Assembly: GCA_002319885.1 (NCBI GenBank)
Contig: DCFT01000201.1
Coordinates: 1 to 5,468 of the forward strand
Direction of reading: 5' to 3'
DNA from: Bacteroidales bacterium UBA1797
GTDB taxonomy: Bacteria > Bacteroidota > Bacteroidia > Bacteroidales > VadinHA17
DNA length: 5,468 nt
The notes under the pieces were generated by a model, which did no database searches, had not been told where the DNA came from, and saw nothing but the letters and a program-made list of their open reading frames with translations. This document shows, in pieces, positions 1 through 5,468 of this stretch (positions are counted from its first letter, which is position 1; every line of letters begins with the position of its first letter). A program made the translations under genes and the position numbers.

Positions 1-2247
1 GTTAAAAACTGGTCAGGTAAAAGCGGCCATTTTCTGGCTAAAATGATTATAAATAATGGTTTTGGATTTGGTGCCTTCTTCATCCCGCTTATTTTTGGCA
101 CCATCGGATTATACCTGCTCAGGTTCCCAAATTTAAAACCTTTCAGACTGATTGTCAAATTTGCTTTTGCTGCAATCATACTTTCACTAATTCTCGGATT
201 TATCTTCAGCACCTCAAATACTTACCTGGGAAGCGGACCGGGGGGCGCACAGGGATATCACGTAATCAGGTGGCTGAATGCATTTATGGGCATGGTAGGA
301 ACCGGAGTGATTCTTACATTCCTTACAGTATCATACCTGGTATTTGCACTGAGAGTCAAACCGGAATCATTCGGCTTCAGGCTACCTTCATTCCTGAAAG
401 CAAGAAAACATACTGAAAGTCAAAGTACTGAACCAGAATCGGTTCTTCATAATAATGCGGAACCAGTTACATCTGTACCTGATTCAGGACACTACGCCGC
501 CAATAAACAGGAAAAGGACAAGGTTGAATTTGTAGTTAGAACTACAAATCAATATGCAGAAGAGATGGAATTAGAAGAAGATGAAGAGGAAGAGGAGGAA
601 CCTGAAACGCTTTTGCCAGGCTCTATAATAAGGGAATTTGATAATGACAGATCAGCTGTCTCACAGGGTGAAAATGTCCCTATTAAGATTACCCGTCCGG
701 AAACGACTGATACTCTTCCCGATCATGAGGTTGACAGAATAACCGGAGACTACGATCCGCGTCTGGATCTTTCCAGATATAAATTTCCTCCGGTTTCAAT
801 TCTTAAAGAACATAAATCAGAGAGCGCCTTCGATAATTCTGAGGTATTTGAGAATAAAGAAAATATAATTAAAACACTCGGCGATCATAAAATAGGCATA
901 AAAAGCATAGCTGCAACTGTAGGTCCAACAGTAACATTATATGAAATAGTTCCTGAGCGCGGAGTGAAGCTTGCGCGCATAAAATCGCTCGAAGATGATA
1001 TTGCTCTGAACTTGTCTGCTCTTGGCATAAGAATTATTGCACCTATTCCGGGCAGGGGAACCGTAGGAATAGAAGTACCGAATAAAAAACCTGAAATGGT
1101 TTCGATGCGATCGCTCATAACTTCAAAAGCATTTCAGGAATCAAAATTCGATATTGCTCTTGCTCTTGGAAGAACGATTACAAATGAACCTTACATCGTT
1201 GATCTGACTAAAATGCCTCACCTTCTTGTTGCAGGTGCTACAGGACAAGGTAAGTCAGTTGGGATAAATGCAATCATTACTTCAATATTATACAAGAAAC
1301 ATCCGGCGGAAGTAAAATTTGTACTTATCGATCCCAAAAGAGTAGAATTGCCCCTCTATATGAAGATAGAAAGGCATTTTCTCGCCAAGCTGCCTGATGA
1401 AGAGGATGCAATAATCACCGATACCCAGAAAGTAATCAAAACACTCAATTCATTGTGCATCGAGATGGACAACAGGCTGGAGCTGCTTAAGGCTGCACAG
1501 TCGCGAAATATCAAGGAGTATAATGAAAAATTTATTTCAAGGAAACTGAGTCCGGAGAAAGGTCATAAATATCTGCCCTATATTGTTCTGATTATTGATG
1601 AGTTTGCCGATCTGATAATGACTGCCGGAAGGGAAATAGAAGGACCAATCGGAAGACTTGCCCAGCTTGCCAGGGCAATAGGTATACATCTTATTATATC
1701 AACACAAAGGCCATCCGCAAATATAATTACCGGATTTATTAAGGCAAATTTCCCGACAAGAATTGCATTTCGCGTTTTTTCATCCATCGACTCGCGTACG
1801 ATCCTTGATTCTTCAGGCGCTGACAGACTTGTTGGACGTGGAGACATGCTGGTATCCTCGGGGAATGAGCCGGTGAGGGTTCAATGCGCTTTCATTGATA
1901 CACCGGAAATCGAAGAACTTACTGATTTTATCGGTTCTCAGAAGGGTTATGCTGATGCTATGCATCTGCCTGAATTCATCGATGACAGTGACTCAGGAGC
2001 TCTCGATATTGATCTTCGCAAAAGAGATTCTATGTTCGATGAAGCTGCCCGTCTTGTTGTACAGCATCAGCAAGGGTCAACTTCGCTTATCCAGCGAAAA
2101 CTCTCGATCGGATATAACAGGGCAGGAAGAATCATTGATCAGCTGGAAGCTGCAGGAGTTGTCGGACCTTTTGAGGGGAGCAAAGCCAGAGAAGTCCTTT
2201 GCTCTGACTTTATCGCTTTGGAACAGATTTTGAAGCGACTTGAATAA
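1..2247 (+). CDS. ftsK: DNA translocase FtsK/SpoIIIE family, 5'-partial (cut by window edge)
   Basis: Hexameric, septum-anchored ATPase that pumps chromosomal DNA during division and, in well-studied bacteria, activates XerCD recombination at dif. Residues are numbered from base 1 (748 visible). Three membrane helices are visible (about 20-40, 51-69, 95-118), with a GGAQGY...RWLN loop before the last. A hydrophilic linker follows, with an acidic run at 187-202, then the alpha/beta motor: Walker A GATGQGKS at 412-419 and Walker B IVLIIDE at 528-534, followed by the family stretch STQRPSANIITGFIKAN and GRGDML. The C-terminal gamma winged helix (about 676-735, HQQGSTSLIQRK, GPFEGSKAREVL) reads polar DNA motifs. 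The first ATG is at 43, but the frame is open to base 1 and the preceding residues (VKNWSGKSGHFLAK) match the family, so the true start and first helix lie upstream. The motor and gamma domains look intact. It is probably co-transcribed with the LolA gene 10 bases downstream. Confidence 0.97.
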   Translation, partial: VKNWSGKSGHFLAKMIINNGFGFGAFFIPLIFGTIGLYLLRFPNLKPFRLIVKFAFAAIILSLILGFIFSTSNTYLGSGPGGAQGYHVIRWLNAFMGMVGTGVILTFLTVSYLVFALRVKPESFGFRLPSFLKARKHTESQSTEPESVLHNNAEPVTSVPDSGHYAANKQEKDKVEFVVRTTNQYAEEMELEEDEEEEEEPETLLPGSIIREFDNDRSAVSQGENVPIKITRPETTDTLPDHEVDRITGDYDPRLDLSRYKFPPVSILKEHKSESAFDNSEVFENKENIIKTLGDHKIGIKSIAATVGPTVTLYEIVPERGVKLARIKSLEDDIALNLSALGIRIIAPIPGRGTVGIEVPNKKPEMVSMRSLITSKAFQESKFDIALALGRTITNEPYIVDLTKMPHLLVAGATGQGKSVGINAIITSILYKKHPAEVKFVLIDPKRVELPLYMKIERHFLAKLPDEEDAIITDTQKVIKTLNSLCIEMDNRLELLKAAQSRNIKEYNEKFISRKLSPEKGHKYLPYIVLIIDEFADLIMTAGREIEGPIGRLAQLARAIGIHLIISTQRPSANIITGFIKANFPTRIAFRVFSSIDSRTILDSSGADRLVGRGDMLVSSGNEPVRVQCAFIDTPEIEELTDFIGSQKGYADAMHLPEFIDDSDSGALDIDLRKRDSMFDEAARLVVQHQQGSTSLIQRKLSIGYNRAGRIIDQLEAAGVVGPFEGSKAREVLCSDFIALEQILKRLE

Positions 2248-2257
2248 AACTATTACC

Positions 2258-2896
2258 ATGAGACTCCTATCCACCATTTCCTTGTTTCTATTGTTTTTTG
2301 AGATCAGTACTTTTGGTCAGACCGATCCCGAAGCTGTCAAAATTCTTGATAAATTTGCTGATAAAGCAACTAAGGCGCCCTCTGTTTCAATGAAATTCTC
2401 ATTGATAACAATTAATCAAACTGACAATACAAAAGACACACTCGAGGGTTCCGTTATTATAAGTAAGGATAAATATAATCTTGAACTTCCGGATAATACC
2501 GTATGGTTTAACGGGGAAACTTCATGGAGTTATCTTTCTGCTGAAAACGAGGTAACAATTACAAAAGCCGATAAAAAAGATAATTCATTTCAGAGTCGTC
2601 CTTCTTTAATATTCTCCTTGTATAAGAAAGGCTATAAAAGCCGTCTGATCGAAAATAAAGCAGATTCATACATAATCGATCTTTACCCGGAAGATATAAA
2701 AAATGAGCTCGTAAGAGTCAGACTTTACATTGGCAAACCTACGCTTAATCTCATAAGTCTTGAGTACAAAAGAAAGGATGGTGTGATAATTATACTGAAG
2801 GTAAACGATTATGATCTGAAAGAGAAACCCGGACCGGAGACATTTATCTTTCAACCTGGTAATTTCAAGGGAGTTGAGATAAATGATATGAGGTAA
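2258..2896 (+). CDS. lolA: LolA-type outer-membrane lipoprotein carrier protein
   Basis: Periplasmic chaperone that takes lipoproteins released by the LolCDE transporter and carries them to the outer membrane. The protein is 212 residues, close to the usual LolA length. Residues 1-20 form a signal peptide (MRLLS, then a hydrophobic core ending STFG) with no lipobox cysteine, so it should be soluble after cleavage. The mature part begins with an amphipathic helix (DPEAVKILDKFADKA) and continues as alternating beta strands containing LEGSVIISKDKYNLE, VWFNGETSWSY, a KP.LNLISLEY strand and a terminal FIFQPGNFKGVEINDMR, all LolA/LolB-fold hallmarks. An in-frame TTG at 2240, overlapping the ftsK stop, would add six residues. 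The ATG at 2258 is preferred because it gives a cleaner signal peptide and an A/T-rich leader. Neither start has a Shine-Dalgarno sequence. An ftsK-lolA order is common in Bacteroidota and also seen in Enterobacteria, which supports the call. LolA is divergent in sequence, so the name rests on fold pattern plus context. Confidence 0.87.
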   Translation: MRLLSTISLFLLFFEISTFGQTDPEAVKILDKFADKATKAPSVSMKFSLITINQTDNTKDTLEGSVIISKDKYNLELPDNTVWFNGETSWSYLSAENEVTITKADKKDNSFQSRPSLIFSLYKKGYKSRLIENKADSYIIDLYPEDIKNELVRVRLYIGKPTLNLISLEYKRKDGVIIILKVNDYDLKEKPGPETFIFQPGNFKGVEINDMR

Positions 2897-2981
2897 TTGC
2901 TTATGGCACGCCCTGCCAGTTCATTGTAAAGAATACTTCGACCTAATACCTGCCTGACAACCTGAAGCGAATGAAAGAATT

Positions 2982-4373
2982 CTATACACCTCTCTCAGGA
3001 TAAGCCATTCTTACATGATAGATATTTGTCAGCCTCTTCTTAAACGCACTTTTTATCTCTGAAATATCCTTGAAGGTAAGAGGAATATCTGAGAACTGAC
3101 CGTCTTGTTCCTGTATGTAAACGATCCTTTCAACAAGTTCACTTATAGATTCTTCTGTGTAATTCACAAGGCTTCGTGACGATGCTTCCACAGCATCAGC
3201 CATCATTATAATAGCTGTCTCCTTAGAAAACGGTTTTGGTCCCGGATATTTAAAATCATTCTCCTTGCTCGTATCCCATGGGTGAAGATCTGTGTATTTC
3301 TTAAAAAAGTAATATGCTATGGTTGTTCCATGATGTGTCCTGATGAAGTCGATGATCTGAACCGGAAGTTTAAAATTCTTAGCCAGAATTACTCCGTTCT
3401 TAACATGATTTATAATAACCTTTACACTTTCTTCCGGATTAAGATTTTCATGAGGGCTGATTCCATCAATCTGATTTTCAATATAGTATTTAGGATTAGC
3501 AATTTTGCCAATATCGTGGTAAAGTGCACCTGCCCTTACCAGAAGCAGATTTGCACCTGTTTTTCTTGCTGCTTCCTCAGCAAGATTAGCAACCTGTAAT
3601 GAATGCTGGAATGAACCGGGGGCCTCCTCGGCCAGTTTAAGCAACAATGGCTGATTAGTATCAGAGAGCTCAAGCAAAGTGTTATCTGAGAGAAACAAAA
3701 ATCTCTGTTCAAAAATAAAAATAACAGGATGACTTAAGAGAACCAGCAGTCCATTCCCTGTAAAGAAGTAAAATTCAGACAATTTAATAGCACTGAAAGT
3801 CCCATCGCGCATCAGGGTTAGTCCCAGATAAAGAACCGAATAACTCAGGATTACCATAAGAGAAGTAATGAGAAGTTTGGCTTTTCTGTAAATATTTGTT
3901 AATGTGAATATGGCAACCATACCCGAAATAAAACTCATAAATATGTATAGAAAAGGATCGGGAACCATAAATCCGGAAAGCATAAGGGTAATAAGCAGTA
4001 TAAATAAAGCAAGCCGTGCATCATAAAATATTCTTATGACAACCGGAATAATTACCACCGGAACAAGAAATAATACATCAGGATCGGAAAAAGTCAGTGA
4101 CGTTCTTGTTAATAAGACGAACGTGAGGATTATAAGCGTAATGAAGAGTGTCTTTCGTGTTACATCAAGTACTTCACTTCGGTAATGAGCAAGAAAAAAC
4201 CAGAGAACGAGGTAACAAGATAAGACAAGCAAATAAGTCCCTATAATCCTGATCACTCCCCAGTTTGGTTCATGCGGCCAAATTGAAGCTACAATTATCG
4301 TGCTGATTATAAAGTAGATAAGATTTAAATAGTATTTTCTGGTCGGCTTCCAAACACTCTGAATCTCAGACAT
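2982..4373 (-). CDS. 7TM-HD family membrane phosphohydrolase (PgpH-like c-di-AMP phosphodiesterase), lacking the extracellular HDED domain
   Basis: The family hydrolyses cyclic di-AMP to pApA with a cytoplasmic di-metal HD domain. The protein is 463 residues from the ATG at 4373; an in-frame TTG two codons upstream is possible, and a stop at 4388-4386 bars further extension. About eight hydrophobic helices are seen (near 15-33, 43-62, 76-90, 101-117, 121-138, 141-159, 168-187, 202-222), matching one N-terminal helix plus the seven-helix 7TM module. The HD domain (about 240-450) keeps all expected metal ligands: H257 (SFQHS), H286-D287 (YHDIGK), H323 (INHV), H347-H348 (THHG) and D393 (MADAVEA), so it should be active. 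It ends YHVRMAYP, as Bacteroidota homologues do. Full-length homologues are roughly 650-750 residues, with a 7TMR-HDED ectodomain between helices 1 and 2. Here only about nine residues separate them. It converges on the LolA gene and is transcribed away from the NlpC/P60 gene. Family assignment is firm; the c-di-AMP substrate is inferred. Confidence 0.93.
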   Translation of the reverse strand: MSEIQSVWKPTRKYYLNLIYFIISTIIVASIWPHEPNWGVIRIIGTYLLVLSCYLVLWFFLAHYRSEVLDVTRKTLFITLIILTFVLLTRTSLTFSDPDVLFLVPVVIIPVVIRIFYDARLALFILLITLMLSGFMVPDPFLYIFMSFISGMVAIFTLTNIYRKAKLLITSLMVILSYSVLYLGLTLMRDGTFSAIKLSEFYFFTGNGLLVLLSHPVIFIFEQRFLFLSDNTLLELSDTNQPLLLKLAEEAPGSFQHSLQVANLAEEAARKTGANLLLVRAGALYHDIGKIANPKYYIENQIDGISPHENLNPEESVKVIINHVKNGVILAKNFKLPVQIIDFIRTHHGTTIAYYFFKKYTDLHPWDTSKENDFKYPGPKPFSKETAIIMMADAVEASSRSLVNYTEESISELVERIVYIQEQDGQFSDIPLTFKDISEIKSAFKKRLTNIYHVRMAYPERGV

Positions 4374-4404
4374 TGGCAATATTTTTTAGACCCTGTTCAA
4401 TTAG

Positions 4405-4412
4405 CAAAAATA
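4405..4412 (-). promoter_or_regulatory. Candidate Bacteroidota -7 element for the 7TM-HD gene
   Basis: Read on the minus strand this is TATTTTTG, an exact match to TAnnTTTG, the -7 consensus of the main Bacteroidota sigma factor. It would place the transcript start roughly 25 bases before the ATG at 4373. No TTTG is found at the -33 position; a T-run (minus strand of 4433-4439) lies there instead. The region is AT-rich, so a chance match is quite possible. Confidence 0.35.
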
Positions 4413-4413
4413 A

Positions 4414-4450
4414 TGTAAAATTTCTGTGAATTAAAAAAACTGTAAAATTT
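4414..4450. repeat. Pair of 10-base direct repeats (TGTAAAATTT) in the divergent intergenic region
   Basis: Exact copies of TGTAAAATTT lie at 4414-4423 and 4441-4450, 27 bases apart start to start. The left copy begins two bases upstream (in the sense of the minus-strand gene) of the candidate -7 element at 4405-4412, so the pair spans the spacer and upstream zone of that putative promoter. This arrangement could be an operator for a regulator, but AT-rich sequence makes short repeats common and no regulator is known. Confidence 0.4.
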
Positions 4451-4525
4451 GCAGAGGAGGGACCTGTTTGCCTTTTACAATTCAATACCAATATGGTTTT
4501 GTGGAACAAATTTCAGTATAATTGT

Positions 4526-4533
4526 TAATTTTG
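4526..4533 (+). promoter_or_regulatory. Candidate Bacteroidota -7 element for the NlpC/P60 gene
   Basis: TAATTTTG matches TAnnTTTG exactly. It lies 17 bases before the preferred ATG at 4551, implying a short A/T-rich leader. A TTTG at 4498-4501 is a possible -33 element, but the 24-base spacing is a little longer than the usual 19-21. Its position downstream of the alternative TTG start at 4449 favours the ATG at 4551 as the real start. Confidence 0.35.
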
Positions 4534-4550
4534 AAACAAATAATCTTAAT

Positions 4551-5315
4551 ATGGAAAATTTTATTTGTGAGAATGTATTCGTACCCCTGAGATCAGGGCC
4601 ATCACATAAGTCTGAAATGTTAAGCCAGGTATTGTTTGGTGAAAAATATTATCCTGTGGATAAGGCAGGTAACTGGATGAAAATCGAAACTAAGTTCGAC
4701 AGTTACCAGGGATGGATCGACATGGATCATCTGCAACATACTTCGATGGAGGAGGGCTCATCTGGAAATGTATTAAACAGATCACTGGTTTGCTATAAAA
4801 AGGATAAGACAAAACTAGTACTTGAGGCCGGATGCGAAATATTCAATCCTGATTTCAGCAAAAAGGAGTTTTATATCGGTAATTCTCTATATACTACAAA
4901 TAAGGAATTCAGCGAATACTTTGTTTCAACAAATGATTCTGTTGCCGATTCAGCCATGAAATTTATTAATAGCCCCTACATATGGGGAGGCCGCTTACCA
5001 TCCGGAATAGATTGTTCGGGGTTTACCCAGCTTGTTTATAAAATTCAGGGGTATAGTATACCGCGTGACAGCTGGCAACAGGCAGAAACAGGAATAAACA
5101 TCGATTTTATAGATCAGGCTGAACCCGGAGATCTGGTTTTTTTTGATAATGACAGGGGGAAAATTTCGCACGTAGGTATGATTTTATCGAGAGGGCTGGT
5201 GATCCATGCTTCAGGAAGGGTAAGAATAGATTCAATAGACCATCAGGGAATATTTAAACCGGAAATAGCCGGCTATTCGCATAAATTGAGAACAATAAGA
5301 AGAATTCTGTCATAA
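4551..5315 (+). CDS. NlpC/P60 (C40) family cysteine peptidase with N-terminal SH3b-like domains
   Basis: Probable endopeptidase acting on gamma-D-glutamyl-diaminoacid bonds of murein peptides. The protein is 254 residues. Residues 1-65 form a bacterial SH3-like domain (VPLRSGPSHKSEM, QVLFGE, YQGWID at 52-57), about 78-125 a probable second SH3-like segment, and 128-250 the NlpC/P60 domain. The catalytic triad is visible: C155 in GIDCSGF, H207 in ISHVGMIL and H219 in VIHASG. The spacing (52 and 12 residues) fits the family; YIWGG (143-147) and PGDLVFF are further hallmarks. The frame is open upstream to a TTG at 4449, but those 34 residues show no family resemblance and the SH3 match begins right at the ATG, so 4551 is chosen. 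From that start there is no signal peptide, lipobox or membrane helix. Cytoplasmic murein-peptide recycling, as for the YkfC type, is therefore more likely than wall cleavage. The gene stands alone, divergent from the 7TM-HD gene. Confidence 0.93.
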   Translation: MENFICENVFVPLRSGPSHKSEMLSQVLFGEKYYPVDKAGNWMKIETKFDSYQGWIDMDHLQHTSMEEGSSGNVLNRSLVCYKKDKTKLVLEAGCEIFNPDFSKKEFYIGNSLYTTNKEFSEYFVSTNDSVADSAMKFINSPYIWGGRLPSGIDCSGFTQLVYKIQGYSIPRDSWQQAETGINIDFIDQAEPGDLVFFDNDRGKISHVGMILSRGLVIHASGRVRIDSIDHQGIFKPEIAGYSHKLRTIRRILS

Positions 5316-5351
5316 TCTGATAAGTGCAGGTGATGTTGAAAAAGTCCCTTG

Positions 5352-5468
5352 TAACCACAAATCGAAGCGAAGCGAAGATCCCACCCGAAGCGTTGGGAGT
5401 ACACTAAGAGGATGTAAAGCGAACAAAGATAATACTCTATATTACCGTTCTTTGTGCACTTTGTGTTA
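5352..5468. repeat. Non-coding, structured repeat-like element, possibly continuing past the window end
   Basis: The 153 bases after the peptidase gene hold no convincing gene. From 5352 the sequence changes character: it opens with TAACCACAAA (5352-5361) and closes with TTTGTGTTA (5460-5468), near-inverted termini differing by one base. Inside are three tandem CGAAG units (5363-5377), a hairpin with TCCCA/TGGGA arms (5379-5383 with 5394-5398) whose minus-strand loop contains C-TTCG-G, and a longer bulged inverted repeat near the right end. CCACAAAG/CTTTGTGG-bounded dispersed intergenic repeats are frequent in environmental Bacteroidota, and this resembles them from memory. A copy number cannot be shown from one window. 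Confidence 0.5.
5423..5455. repeat. Bulged 12-bp inverted repeat inside the right-end element
   Basis: ACAAAGA (5423-5429) pairs with TCTTTGT (5449-5455). Directly inside it TAATA (5430-5434) pairs with TATTA (5440-5444). The loop is five bases (5435-5439), and a four-base bulge, CCGT, sits on the right arm only (5445-5448). The structure is symmetrical enough to fold on either strand. It lacks a following T-run on the plus strand, so it is not an obvious intrinsic terminator for the peptidase gene. Confidence 0.55.

Noticed and set aside
1050..1057. GGGCAGGG, an exact match to the E. coli FtsK-orienting (KOPS) consensus GGGNAGGG, inside ftsK
   Set aside because: It encodes the conserved PGRG residues of the FtsK motor, is a single occurrence, and the KOPS sequence of this lineage is unknown. 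It is best explained by protein coding.
885..1118. Antisense and alternate-frame ORFs within ftsK (also 1578-1847, 1895-2233, 2077-2277), lolA (2666-2854) and the HD gene (3282-3599)
   Set aside because: All lie within strongly conserved coding sequence in another frame, with no recognisable domains. They are shadows of the real genes.
2240..2257. TTG start for lolA overlapping the ftsK stop
   Set aside because: It is possible, but the ATG at 2258 gives a standard signal peptide and needs no rare start codon. The six extra residues add nothing recognisable.
2904..2918. Small hairpin TGGCA-CGCCC-TGCCA between the convergent lolA and 7TM-HD genes, a possible terminator
   Set aside because: The stem is only five base pairs and no T-run follows on either strand, so it is too weak to call. 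Nothing else stands out in this 85-base gap.
4443..4451. TAAAATTTG upstream of the peptidase as a promoter -7 element
   Set aside because: The spacing is TA-N3-TTTG, one base longer than the TAnnTTTG consensus, and a perfect match lies closer to the ATG at 4526-4533.
4449..4550. N-terminal extension of the peptidase from the TTG at 4449 (34 residues, partly hydrophobic)
   Set aside because: The extension shows no family similarity, no proper signal peptide layout, and overlaps the likely promoter region. The SH3 match begins at the ATG at 4551.
5273..5467. Minus-strand frame open for 64 codons from the right edge to a TAG at 5275-5273
   Set aside because: It has no ATG, runs through the repeat-like hairpins and antisense to the peptidase gene, and encodes no recognisable motif. 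It is probably a chance frame of the repeat, though a gene entering from beyond the edge cannot be fully excluded.

Overview
The window looks like chromosomal DNA from a member of the Bacteroidota, probably an environmental Bacteroidales-type lineage. The reasons are the FtsK sequence style (a GGAxGYxxxRWLN loop before the last membrane helix and a near-invariant HQQGSTSLIQRK gamma domain), an ftsK-lolA pair, AT-rich gaps, gene starts without Shine-Dalgarno sequences, and two copies of the Bacteroidota -7 promoter motif TAnnTTTG. No phage, plasmid, transposase, CRISPR array, tRNA or rRNA was seen.

Layout. Positions 1-2247 (+) hold the DNA translocase gene ftsK, which is cut by the left edge: its frame is open to base 1 and conserved protein sequence lies before the first ATG. 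After 10 bases, 2258-2896 (+) encodes a LolA-type periplasmic lipoprotein carrier, probably in the same transcript. Facing it, 2982-4373 (-) encodes a membrane HD-domain phosphohydrolase of the 7TM-HD (PgpH-like) family, presumably degrading cyclic di-AMP. It appears to lack the large extracellular 7TMR-HDED domain that usually sits between the first two helices. A 177-base divergent intergenic region (4374-4550) carries promoter-like motifs on both strands and a 10-base direct repeat. Positions 4551-5315 (+) encode an NlpC/P60 (C40) peptidase with N-terminal SH3b-like domains and no signal peptide. The last 153 bases (5316-5468) have no convincing gene and contain a structured, repeat-like intergenic element that runs to or past the right edge.

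Functionally this is an envelope and division neighbourhood. FtsK clears the chromosome terminus from the septum, LolA carries lipoproteins to the outer membrane, the HD protein probably tunes a nucleotide second messenger linked to wall and osmotic homeostasis, and the NlpC/P60 enzyme probably trims or recycles murein peptides. The genes are mostly ordinary housekeeping genes. The two items most worth a second look are the shortened 7TM-HD protein and the element at the right end. I do not see evidence for a wholly new system.
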